Of a stretch of DNA of 64,000 nucleotides, positions 10,701-17,457 are shown in pieces. Position numbers and translations under genes: made by a program. How positions within the stretch are numbered: position 1 is the stretch's first letter; the number at the start of each line of letters is the position of its first letter. Source of the DNA: Bacteroidales bacterium (GTDB taxonomy: Bacteria; Bacteroidota; Bacteroidia; Bacteroidales; Muribaculaceae); assembly GCA_014800525.1 (NCBI GenBank), contig JAAVFV010000030.1, positions 33,160 to 97,159 on the forward strand, written 5' to 3'. The notes under the pieces were generated by a model that had not been told where the DNA came from, did no database searches, and saw nothing but the letters and a program-made list of their open reading frames with translations.

Positions 10701-11064
10701 CTACCACTGCTACTGAACCGGTAAGAGACTCTTTTGTACCGGTACCGTATGCCACAACCACCAGATCATCAAGATTGGTGTCGGTAGAAGCCAGACGAAC
10801 GGTCATGCCGTTGCTAAGCGCTACTGTCTGCTCCTTGTAGCCGATGTAGCTCACCTTGGCCTGCTTCACCGAAGCCGGTACGGTGATTGAGAATTTACCG
10901 TCAATATCGGTGGCGGCTCCATTGCCTCCACCAATCGGCATGATCGTGGCGCCGACCAACGGTTCGTTGTTGGCCGCGTCAACCACTGTGCCGCTAATCG
11001 TGGTCTGAGCTATCGCCCAGCTGCACGACATTAGCGTCATAATGATTAAAAACAGTTTTCTCAT
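7765..11064 (-). CDS. SusC/RagA-family TonB-dependent outer-membrane transporter
   Basis: A 1099-residue protein. A signal peptide (MRKLFLIIMTLMSCSWAIA) is followed by a carboxypeptidase-D regulatory-like beta-sandwich (residues ~22-105, TISGTVVDAANNEPLVGATI). Next comes the plug domain, with the DLVVVAYGTGTKESLTGSV box and the SusC signature PSIRIRGFNSF...PLYVVDGVVYQGDI...SMSVLKDAAS. A long 22-strand-type barrel ends in SFQLNVKF with a terminal Phe. It imports large nutrients across the outer membrane using TonB energy, in complex with the SusD partner encoded 15 nt downstream. The length is typical. Transcription probably starts near 11453 from the promoter at 11460-11491, leaving an unusually long leader of roughly 390 nt. 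Confidence 0.97.
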   Translation of the reverse strand: MRKLFLIIMTLMSCSWAIAQTTISGTVVDAANNEPLVGATIMPIGGGNGAATDIDGKFSITVPASVKQAKVSYIGYKEQTVALSNGMTVRLASTDTNLDDLVVVAYGTGTKESLTGSVAVVGAKEIEDRPIGSVTAALEGNAPGVLVDNSTTRPGQSPSIRIRGFNSFSNNTPLYVVDGVVYQGDIADINPADIESMSVLKDAASCALYGNRGANGVILINTKRAKNQGNVNVTLQVRQGFINRGLPYYNTLEGDEWMETSLLGYTRGRMSSGVYTGTLADALAQAGPGFINDYAQGTNIYDLPADEVFNAAGKVVAKRLPGYTDLDWWDVISRQGYRQEYNVNATGATDKFDVFASAGYLKESGYMLQTDFERFNGRVVANFQPVSYFKTGVNLAASHTNSEAGMVDDDNMSTTVNPFLVNNYAPIRPYYEHDENGNIVYDENGNPVWNTGGLNGGENIAWLMRENKNNWKATSVNASLYGTVFIPYGFDLTVRGNIYRSHNRGMEYSSNKIGSLKGDGGIDLTNELIFSHTFMQTLNWAHDYGMHHVDVLLDHENYEYGYETTFLRKQGQMLPDNITLSYFENNVDSSQSNLKIRTESYLGRARYNYDQKYFGEFSLRRDGTSRFAKDNRWGTFWSIGASWIITKEKFMESTQDWLNYLKFRAAYGSVGNDAAASAYASWSTYFAYNYDNVGTFAPGTIAGSNLKWESTKTLDLALEGSLFNDRFTFSIGYFDKRNADLLYKVRQPLSAGGVIAANSVGNAISVLQNIGTMANRGWELQFGYDILRGGDWNWSVNLDASFVKNKIISLPFGRDIPGSALFQGKSLYEQYTYEWAGVDRVTGNSLYYMNPQSPDYYKYDDNGVLYYDQDEYDSNVASAKSDGSYYELNGVPMTSKVTYAKRKIMGSALPTVYGSFGTALSWKGINLNLLFTYSLGGKSNNSVYSSLMKIQANPSALHKDLLKAWTEEQAIPGYFENGEAVYGAHMVVDNVNILNPGDVDPNGVPVLNTVMSEYNDAASSRWLVSNNYLSMKNLNISYDFPKKWAQAMMLQGINVGFSVDNLFLITRQKGLNPQYSFNGGQGNYYVPSRTFSFQLNVKF

Positions 11065-11459
11065 ACTTGATTAATTTAGAGATAAGTTATTGTTGTTTCT
11101 GTCTTTCTTGCTGTAGCCCCTACCGATTACGACATCCGTTTCCTTCACATCCTTCTCTTCCTTACGGCCTTCTCGGCTTTGTCCGATCCTAATGTGGCGG
11201 TCTACATCTGTCTTTTTCTCTATTCCGTCCCTTAGACGGAGCAGCGATATCAAATAGGTTTAGGAAAACACTTCGGTTTGATGTCAATCTGTATTATGGC
11301 TCTTTAGCATCCCCTTTCTCCCGCACTGTCTTATTGCGTTTCCGATTTTCTTTCCAACCGTCATCGACCAAGATTTGCCGGTTGAGTTCGTGTCTTTTTA
11401 TAGTCTCCCAGGCGGGTGATCAGAGAGTGTTAAAATCTTTGTACCATTCTAAAGATTCA
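11065..11459 (-). other. Long 5' leader of the susC transcript
   Basis: No convincing gene lies here. If the promoter at 11460-11491 is the one used, this is an untranslated leader of about 390 nt. It holds a small hairpin (CCGTC/GACGG arms, 11227-11241) and purine-rich sequence close to the start codon. A 60-codon open frame at 11071-11253 has low-complexity, charged sequence and is not supported as a protein. Confidence 0.5.
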
Positions 11460-11491
11460 CAAATTTAATTTATTTAACTTATATCTCCAAA
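11460..11491 (-). promoter_or_regulatory. Promoter of susC/susD operon
   Basis: On the minus strand: TTTG (11488-11491), a 20-nt spacer, then TAAATTTG (11460-11467). Both elements match the Bacteroidota sigma-ABfr consensus exactly. Confidence 0.75.
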
Positions 11492-11524
11492 TTTTCAGAT
11501 TATATTTTTTATATTCCTTAAATA

Positions 11525-11557
11525 AAAACGGGCGAACTGCAAGAGTGCACCCGTTTT
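11525..11557 (-). terminator. Hairpin terminator downstream of nhaA
   Basis: Stem with AAAACGGG / CCCGTTTT outer arms, extended by further pairs, between the nhaA stop (11668) and the susC promoter. The A/T ends give a U tract on both strands. Confidence 0.65.
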
Positions 11558-11634
11558 CTTATCTACCGTTGGTAGCTTTATTTTTATTTTCCTTTCTTTA
11601 TTGAAAGTTCTTTTTCATTCCACACATTCCCATG

Positions 11635-11686
11635 CAATCTTTATTCTCCCTGATCCTGCTACAATCTTTATTCTCCCTGATCCTGC
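11635..11686. repeat. 27-bp tandem duplication spanning the nhaA stop codon
   Basis: A 25-bp segment at 11635-11659 recurs exactly at 11662-11686 (period 27). The right copy contains the last codons and stop of nhaA, and the left copy lies just downstream, so the gene end has been duplicated without changing the protein. Confidence 0.8.
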
Positions 11687-13023
11687 GGGGTCTTGGGAAG
11701 AGTGACATGGAGGATGGCCCAGCCTAAGATGCCCGCTAACAGCGATCCGACCAATATTCCTAATTTGGAGTCGTTGAGCAGTTGCGACAGTATCGGGTCG
11801 CCTCCCCCGAAACTGAGGTTGGCTATAAATAAGGAGACGGTGAATCCGATACCACCCAATAATGATACTGAAGCAAGCCGTGCCCAGTTGGTTCCTTCCG
11901 GCATCGGAGCCCATTTCAATAGAATCGCAATCGAGGAGAATAGGAAGATTCCAAGGAATTTCCCCCCTATGAGCGATACGATAATCGCCGGAGCGATTCC
12001 ATGGAAGAGCTGACCCACTGACATATCACCAAAGTAGATGCCTGCATTCGCAAAGGCGAAGATGGGGACTATCAGATAGTTCACCAGAGGATGGAGCGTA
12101 TCCTCCATATCCTGAAGGGGAGATATCACTTTATCCGATGAACTCTCTATCTCCTTGAGCCAGTTGAGCTGGTCTTTGTTAAGAATTGTCCGCGAGTTCA
12201 GCCTGTCGTCATCTTCATGGGCGAAGTAGCCTATGTTCTTTCGGATGTTCTGAACATATTTCTTAGGTGCGTATACCGGTGTGGCCGGTACGCAGAAGGC
12301 CACAAGCACTCCTGCTATCGTCGGATGAATACCGGCGTTCAGGAAACAGAACCATACTCCCGCTCCTATTATTATATAAAAGAGTTTCGACTGAATACCT
12401 ATCTTTCCGCCGATATACAGCACCACTAATGCTATGGCGGCATAAAGTAACAGCATATATTCTATATGTGAGCTATAGAATATGGCTATCACAAGGATTC
12501 CCCCGATATCATCCACAACGGCGAGTGTGGTCAGAAACACCTTCAATCCGATCGGCACTCTGTTTCCAAGCATTGCCAGCACTCCGAGTGAGAATGCTAT
12601 ATCCGTGGCCATCGGTATGGCAGCCCCTCCCTGATAGGGCGTTCCGGCCGACATGAGCCAATATATCAGAACAGGAACTGCCATGCCGCCGATCGCTCCG
12701 ACTATCGGTAAAAGGGCGTTCCGGAAAGAGGAAAGCTCTCCGACCAATACCTCTCTCTTGATTTCGAGTCCTACAGAGAAAAAGAAGAGTGCCATCAACG
12801 CATCGTTTATGAATGCCATTATCGACATCGGATGCCCCTGATGACTGAACAGATTGAAGTTTCCCACCTGTAAGGCGATCTCATGTTCCCACAATCCGTT
12901 GTAGAAATCGCGTGTAAAGGGAAGATTCACCACCAATAGTGCCAAGGCGGTGGCAAAGATCAGAACATTGCCACCGTTGGCATAATTCTTAATGGTCTTC
13001 CGGGCTGTATAAAATACTGACAT
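11668..13023 (-). CDS. nhaA: NhaA Na+/H+ antiporter
   Basis: Inner-membrane antiporter that exports Na+ (or Li+) in exchange for protons, giving pH and salt homeostasis. The protein has about 11-12 membrane segments. Hallmarks are visible: the GLEIKREVLVGELS segment, ATDIAFSLGVLAMLGNR with the Asp involved in cation binding, and the LAVVDDIGGILVIAIFYSS segment with the paired Asp. I chose the ATG at 13023 (MSVFYTARKTI, 451 residues). The frame is open to 13104, but the upstream 27 codons are made of a 42-bp tandem repeat translating as PEIAIPK twice, which is not NhaA-like. A ~45-residue acidic-basic insert (YVQNIRKNIGYFAHEDDDRLN) sits in the middle, common in Bacteroidota NhaA. The gene lies 125 nt after the bcp stop and may be read through from it. 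Confidence 0.94.
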   Translation of the reverse strand: MSVFYTARKTIKNYANGGNVLIFATALALLVVNLPFTRDFYNGLWEHEIALQVGNFNLFSHQGHPMSIMAFINDALMALFFFSVGLEIKREVLVGELSSFRNALLPIVGAIGGMAVPVLIYWLMSAGTPYQGGAAIPMATDIAFSLGVLAMLGNRVPIGLKVFLTTLAVVDDIGGILVIAIFYSSHIEYMLLLYAAIALVVLYIGGKIGIQSKLFYIIIGAGVWFCFLNAGIHPTIAGVLVAFCVPATPVYAPKKYVQNIRKNIGYFAHEDDDRLNSRTILNKDQLNWLKEIESSSDKVISPLQDMEDTLHPLVNYLIVPIFAFANAGIYFGDMSVGQLFHGIAPAIIVSLIGGKFLGIFLFSSIAILLKWAPMPEGTNWARLASVSLLGGIGFTVSLFIANLSFGGGDPILSQLLNDSKLGILVGSLLAGILGWAILHVTLPKTPQDQGE

Positions 13024-13036
13024 AAGCAACAGGAAT

Positions 13037-13120
13037 TTTGGAATCGCTATTTCGGGGAGTACATATACAATACTCCCCTTTGGAATCGCTATTTCGGGGA
13101 GCACATATACAGTATTCCCC
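13037..13120. repeat. Two 42-bp tandem repeats, each with a hairpin, between bcp and nhaA
   Basis: Period of 42 bp: 13037-13078 and 13079-13120, differing at a few positions. Each unit contains an inverted repeat. In unit 1 GGGGAGTA pairs perfectly with TACTCCCC across a short loop; unit 2 keeps most of the stem with two changes. They lie directly upstream of the nhaA start, so they could act on read-through from bcp into nhaA. Confidence 0.75.
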
Positions 13121-13148
13121 TTCGACTTCCGGTTTTATCCGGATTGGT

Positions 13149-13625
13149 CTAAGCGGGATTGATGTCGTTACGGCCATCAAGAAGCTCAAAAAGCTGTTCG
13201 GAGGCGGTTTTGGTCTTTACTTTCTCCACCTTATCAGTCACAGTGCCGGTGGAATCGGTTACAAATGTGGTGCGTACTATCCCCCAGTATTCCTTACCTG
13301 CCATTTTCTTTAGCTGCCATACACCGGCCAATTCGCAGAGTTTTCCTTCGGTATCGCTCACCAAAGGAAATGTCAGTCCGTTCTTGCCGGCAAATTTCTG
13401 ATGGCTGGCTTCAGAGTCGCGGCTCACTCCAATCACCTGATACCCCATCTGATTGAACACATCAAGGTTTGCCTGAAAATTGCAGGCCTCTGCCGTACAT
13501 CCCGGCGTTGAGTCTTTGGGATAAAAGTAGATTACAAAGTTTTTAACCGGATAATCCGACAATTTAATCTCTTTCCCGTTCTGGTCCACTCCCAGAAGAT
13601 CAGGGAATTTATCTCCGATATTCAT
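13149..13625 (-). CDS. bcp: Bcp-type thiol peroxidase (AhpC/TSA family peroxiredoxin)
   Basis: A 158-residue cytoplasmic peroxiredoxin that reduces hydrogen peroxide and organic hydroperoxides with thioredoxin as donor. The thioredoxin-like fold is evident: GDKFPDLLGVDQNG at the start, then the active-site region YFYPKDSTPGCTAEACNFQ. The peroxidatic Cys follows TPG, and the second Cys five residues later matches the atypical 2-Cys Bcp pattern. The conserved VIGVSRDSEASHQKFAGKNGLTFPLVSD also fits. Length is normal for the family. The ~60-140 nt upstream of the start hold an array of TGTAGATA boxes that may be its control region; no -33/-7 promoter match was found there. Confidence 0.95.
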   Translation of the reverse strand: MNIGDKFPDLLGVDQNGKEIKLSDYPVKNFVIYFYPKDSTPGCTAEACNFQANLDVFNQMGYQVIGVSRDSEASHQKFAGKNGLTFPLVSDTEGKLCELAGVWQLKKMAGKEYWGIVRTTFVTDSTGTVTDKVEKVKTKTASEQLFELLDGRNDINPA

Positions 13626-13686
13626 ATATTTTGGTGTTTTAGTTATAGTTTTTTATTTGAGAGAATCGCCCAAACATGATTTAGCC

Positions 13687-13756
13687 TGTAGATAGCCTGT
13701 AGATAACTTGTAGATAACTTCCTTCAACTGTAGATAACTTTCGTTATCTGTAGATA
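13687..13756. repeat. Five TGTAGATA boxes spaced by whole helical turns
   Basis: TGTAGATA occurs at 13687, 13698, 13709, 13729 and 13749, giving spacings of 11, 11, 20 and 20 bp. Most copies extend to TGTAGATAACTT. The last lies in a dyad TTATCTGTAGATAA. The array sits 60-130 bp upstream of bcp and downstream of the lepA terminator. Apart from this array and the terminator, the gene-free stretch 13626-13925 shows nothing. Confidence 0.75.
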
Positions 13757-13840
13757 ATTTTTTTCGTTTTCAGGAATCCTACCGTAGGATAATCCCCTTA
13801 TTTAAGACCTCTACCATTTCCTCTTCCATAGGGGTAAAAA

Positions 13841-13876
13841 AATAAGTAGACAACCCCGATAGGTTATCTACTTATT
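13841..13876 (-). terminator. Terminator of lepA
   Basis: Inverted repeat with 15-nt arms (one G-U-type mismatch) around a 6-nt loop, followed on the minus strand by a run of seven T. It lies about 50 nt after the lepA stop codon. The stem includes the GTAGATAACC motif related to the boxes next to it. Confidence 0.85.
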
Positions 13877-13925
13877 ATTACGTATCTTCTCTTAAAATGT
13901 TCACATAAAATGTTCACACTAAGCA

Positions 13926-15713
13926 TCAGTCGAGTTTCAAAACGGCGAGGAATGCTTTCTGCGGTACCTCCACAGAGCCGATCTGCTTCATCCGCTTCTT
14001 TCCGGCTTTCTGCTTTTCGAGCAGCTTTCTCTTTCTTGATATATCACCGCCGTAACATTTGGCTGTCACATCCTTACGGACTGCCTTGATTGTTTCGCGA
14101 GCAATGATCTTTGCTCCGATAGCTGCCTGGATGGCGATATCAAATTGCTGACGCGGAATCAATTCCTTAAGTTTCTCACACATCCGCCGCCCGAATTTCA
14201 CGGCATTGGCTTCGTGAGTGAGGGTGGACAGGGCATCGACACTTTCTCCGTTTAGCAGGATATCGAGTTTCACAAGTTTGGATTCGCGGAAGTCGTGGAT
14301 ATGATAGTCGAACGATGCATATCCCTTCGATATACTCTTCAGCTTATCGTAGAAGTCGATCACGATTTCTCCCAACGGCATATCAAAGGTGATTTCCATG
14401 CGATTGCCGGAGATATATTCCTGCTTCACGAGTTCGCCTCGCTTTGAAAGGCAGAGGGTCATGATGGGTCCGATGAATTCGGCGGCCGTGATCACAGTGG
14501 CCCGGATATATGGCTCCTCGATATGGTCGATAAGTGTGGGTTCGGGAAGTCCGGAAGGGTTATGCACTTCCATTTTATTCCCTTTCTTGTCGTATACCAT
14601 ATAGGATACGTTTGGCACGGTGGTGATCACATCCATATCGAATTCGCGTCCGAGACGTTCCTGCACAATCTCCATATGGAGCAGACCAAGGAAGCCGCAA
14701 CGGAAGCCGAAACCCAGGGCTGCCGAAGATTCGGGCTGGAATGTGAGTGAGGCGTCGTTAAGCTGCAGTTTCTCAAGCGCTGCCCGCAGATTCTCAAAAT
14801 CTTCCGTGTCTATCGGATAGACTCCTGCAAACACCATAGGTTTCACTTCCTCAAACCCGGCAATCGCCTCCTTGCAGGGATTGTCGACATGAGTGATCGT
14901 ATCTCCCACCTTCACCTCGCGAGAGTTCTTGATTCCGGAGATGATATATCCCACATTTCCGGCCGAGAGTTCCTTCCGGGGCGACATATCGAGTTTGAGG
15001 ACTCCGATTTCATCTGCATGATATTCCTTACCGGTGGCCACGAATTTTACAAAGTCGTTGGTCCGGATCGTGCCATTCACTATCTTGTAGTATGCGATTA
15101 TACCGCGGAAGGGATTAAATACGGAGTCGAAAATAAGTGCCTGCAACGGTGCGTCAGGATCTCCCTTGGGAGCGGGGATACGCTTCACGATGGCTTCCAG
15201 AATCTCATCCATGCCCATGCCCGTCTTACCCGAGGCCCGGATTATATCGTCATGACTGCATCCCAACAGATCCACAATCTGATCGGACACTTCATCAGGA
15301 TTGGCGCTGTCAAGATCACATTTATTGAGCACCGGGATAATCTCCAGGTCGTTTTCAATCGCCATATAGAGATTGGAGATGGTCTGGGCCTGGATTCCCT
15401 GAGAGGCATCCACGATAAGGAGCGCGCCTTCGCAAGCGGCAATCGACCGGGATACTTCATAAGAAAAGTCCACGTGTCCCGGAGTATCGATAAGATTGAG
15501 GGTATAATCTTCGCCGTCGTGCTTGTAATTCATCTGGATGGCATGGCTCTTGATCGTGATACCGCGCTCTTTCTCCAGTTCCATATCATCGAGCACCTGC
15601 GCTTCCATATCTTTCCCGGTCACGGTTCCGGTCCGTTCAAGAAGACGGTCGGCCACCGTGGATTTTCCATGGTCGATATGGGCGATGATGCAGAAATTAC
15701 GAATATTTTTCAT
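13926..15713 (-). CDS. lepA: Elongation factor 4 (LepA), ribosome back-translocating GTPase
   Basis: A 595-residue translational GTPase. The G domain starts immediately ([19 protein letters not shown], residues 1-19), with [15 protein letters not shown] and [11 protein letters not shown]-like domains follow, then the LepA-specific C-terminal domain ([26 protein letters not shown]) that separates LepA from EF-G and TypA. I set the start at the ATG at 15713, not the upstream open-frame ATG at 15848. The reasons are the family's usual start and a consensus promoter at 15732-15762 that places the transcription start inside the longer frame. LepA acts on stalled ribosomes and affects translation quality and initiation under stress. 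Confidence 0.97.
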   Translation of the reverse strand: MKNIRNFCIIAHIDHGKSTVADRLLERTGTVTGKDMEAQVLDDMELEKERGITIKSHAIQMNYKHDGEDYTLNLIDTPGHVDFSYEVSRSIAACEGALLIVDASQGIQAQTISNLYMAIENDLEIIPVLNKCDLDSANPDEVSDQIVDLLGCSHDDIIRASGKTGMGMDEILEAIVKRIPAPKGDPDAPLQALIFDSVFNPFRGIIAYYKIVNGTIRTNDFVKFVATGKEYHADEIGVLKLDMSPRKELSAGNVGYIISGIKNSREVKVGDTITHVDNPCKEAIAGFEEVKPMVFAGVYPIDTEDFENLRAALEKLQLNDASLTFQPESSAALGFGFRCGFLGLLHMEIVQERLGREFDMDVITTVPNVSYMVYDKKGNKMEVHNPSGLPEPTLIDHIEEPYIRATVITAAEFIGPIMTLCLSKRGELVKQEYISGNRMEITFDMPLGEIVIDFYDKLKSISKGYASFDYHIHDFRESKLVKLDILLNGESVDALSTLTHEANAVKFGRRMCEKLKELIPRQQFDIAIQAAIGAKIIARETIKAVRKDVTAKCYGGDISRKRKLLEKQKAGKKRMKQIGSVEVPQKAFLAVLKLD

Positions 15714-15731
15714 TGCTGTCAGTTTATCCTG

Positions 15732-15762
15732 CAAATTTACAATTTTTCCCTGCAACGACAAA
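15732..15762 (-). promoter_or_regulatory. Promoter of lepA
   Basis: Minus strand: TTTG (15759-15762), 19-nt spacer, TAAATTTG (15732-15739). The start codon follows about 18 nt after the -7 element, so the leader is very short. The remainder of the gap up to 16034 shows only a weak hairpin (GAAGCC/GGCTTC near 15987-16014). Confidence 0.75.
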
Positions 15763-16034
15763 ACGCTCTCCCCTACCCCTGCCTCCAACCATATCTCGTG
15801 AGCCGACGGCAATCTGCACCGACTTCCAACGGAAGTAGAATCTGCCAAAATCCTTTACAAAATCCTTTAAAGGATAAAAAATCCTGCGTACGGATTCTTC
15901 ACAATCCATAATTAGCTTCATAGGAAGGGATTGAAAAAAATAGCACTGACAATAGAAACAGGAATGATGAAAAAACAAGAGAAACAGAAGCCGGTCTATC
16001 ACACACTGGGCTTCCGGCACAAGCCATCCGTATA

Positions 16035-17249
16035 TTATAAAAACTTTTCTGTCATTAAGAATTGGCGCAAAGAGAGGTGAGTTATCCCGGCATAATCCTT
16101 AGGACGTGATAGCGGATCCATCGAAATCACATATTTAGGATAGTTATCCTCTATTTTGGCAAGATTGCCAAATTCACGATCAACCGTGGCTTGTTCGGCC
16201 AAAAGATAAGCAACCTGGAAATATACTGTCTTCCCATTCTTTTCGGCCACAAAATCAATCTCTCCATTAGGCATTGTCCCAACCGATAATTTATATCCCA
16301 ACTGTTTAAGATGCAAATAAACAGCATTTTCCATCACTTTTTCAATATCCTGCGCGCGGTCAACGCCAACCAATAGATTTCGCAAGCCGAGATCCTCAAA
16401 GTAATACTTGTCATTACTCTCAAGAAGTTTTTTTCCATGCATATCATAGCGTGGAACCTTATTCACGATATAGGCATTAGAAGCTGACTTTATATAGTTA
16501 ATTGCCGTCAGAGGCGTAAGTTCAACTTTCTGCGACTTAAGGTATTTCGACAATGAATTAGCTGAAACCAGTTGTCCGGCATTATCACTTAAAAATTTCA
16601 TGAGGTTCTCAAACAGAGTGACATTCCGCAGATTTTCTCGTTGAACCACATCCTTGAGCACTATAGTGTTATAGATATTTTGAAGATACTCCCAGATCAT
16701 ATCTTCATTCTCAAGGCCTAACCTGTATAGATGTGGCAACCCTCCCACAGAAAGATACTTCTCTAAACTTTCTTGCGAATCTTCCAGATTATGAAACCGG
16801 AGAAATTCCTTGTACGACAAGCTGTTGACATGTATATCCACATAACGCCCGGCAAGATAGGTGGATAATTCCGAAGAAAGCATCTTAGCGTTGCTTCCGG
16901 TAACGATTATCTGACATGCCTCATCGGCATTTAAACTTCGCAAGGTATGCTCAAAACCATCTATGTCTTGCACCTCATCAATAAGAAGATAATTGTGCTT
17001 ATCGGTGGATAGTCTCTCCTCTACATATTTTGAAAGGTCTTTATAATCCCGTATATCGCCAAACTTACTCTTCTCCTTATTGATATATATAATGTTTGCA
17101 TCAGGATTATTTTTGGCTATAATATCTACCAATTGAACCATAATGTAGCTTTTCCCAACCCTTCGCTGGCCCGTCAAGGCAATCATGATGCCCTTATCTA
17201 TATATTTTAGAATATGATTGGTATATGAGGATCTCTCTTTTATCTCCAT
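16035..17249 (-). CDS. AAA+ ATPase with C-terminal DUF4143 domain
   Basis: A 404-residue P-loop ATPase of the large Bacteroidota/archaeal AAA_14 plus DUF4143 family. Walker A is ALTGQRRVGKSY (residues 24-35) and Walker B is NYLLIDEVQDIDG. A sensor-like IIVTGSNAKMLSSELSTYLAGR follows, typical of the family. The C-terminal part (VYLHLKQLGYKLSVGTMPNGEIDFVAEKNGKTVYFQVAY) has the E-I-D-F-V-A and Q-V-A pattern of a PD-(D/E)XK-like fold, as recalled for DUF4143. Function is not established; proposed roles include DNA transactions and defence. Such genes are often scattered as accessory, horizontally moving cassettes. The upstream region with 40-bp dyad repeats (17279-17380) supports it as a self-contained unit. 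Confidence 0.88.
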   Translation of the reverse strand: MEIKERSSYTNHILKYIDKGIMIALTGQRRVGKSYIMVQLVDIIAKNNPDANIIYINKEKSKFGDIRDYKDLSKYVEERLSTDKHNYLLIDEVQDIDGFEHTLRSLNADEACQIIVTGSNAKMLSSELSTYLAGRYVDIHVNSLSYKEFLRFHNLEDSQESLEKYLSVGGLPHLYRLGLENEDMIWEYLQNIYNTIVLKDVVQRENLRNVTLFENLMKFLSDNAGQLVSANSLSKYLKSQKVELTPLTAINYIKSASNAYIVNKVPRYDMHGKKLLESNDKYYFEDLGLRNLLVGVDRAQDIEKVMENAVYLHLKQLGYKLSVGTMPNGEIDFVAEKNGKTVYFQVAYLLAEQATVDREFGNLAKIEDNYPKYVISMDPLSRPKDYAGITHLSLRQFLMTEKFL

Positions 17250-17278
17250 CTCTCTTTTTTACCCACAAATATAAAACT

Positions 17279-17380
17279 TTTTATTAATCGTAACAAATAA
17301 AATTTTAATAAATCTAAGTTTTATTAATCGTAACAAATAAAATTTGAATAAATCTAAGTTTTATTAATCATAATAAATTA
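17279..17380 (-). repeat. 2.5 copies of a 40-bp AT-rich repeat with dyads upstream of the AAA ATPase
   Basis: Units at 17281-17320, 17321-17360 (39/40 identical) and a partial unit at 17361-17380. Each full unit carries a dyad TTTTATT-N10-AATAAAA (17279-17302 and 17319-17342). They begin about 30 bp before the ATG of the ATPase, in the position of an operator array. Confidence 0.75.
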
Positions 17381-17436
17381 TTGCTGTCCAATAAAATTTT
17401 TTATCATTCTAAAAAATTTTATCGGACAGCAATAAT
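17377..17436 (-). terminator. 26-bp near-perfect inverted repeat, probable fumarase terminator
   Basis: Arms 17377-17402 and 17411-17436 are complementary at 25 of 26 positions, with an 8-nt loop. It begins 22 nt after the fumarase stop. The stem has a GC-containing base (GCTGTCC) and an A/T-rich top, so it is longer and less typical than a simple terminator and may be derived from a small mobile repeat. Confidence 0.6.
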
Positions 17437-17457
17437 ATTGATCAGAGTCGCTTATTT

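Noticed and set aside
11071..11253. 60-codon open frame just before susC
   Set aside because: Low-complexity charged sequence within the putative leader, no homologue recognised.
13024..13104. Longer N-terminus for NhaA
   Set aside because: The extra codons come from the 42-bp repeat and do not resemble NhaA; ATG at 13023 gives the usual start.
15714..15848. 45-codon N-terminal extension of LepA
   Set aside because: The consensus promoter lies within it and LepA homologues begin at MKNIRNF.
14889..15911. 340-codon open frame opposite lepA
   Set aside because: Lies antisense to a well-supported gene; sequence has shadow-frame composition.
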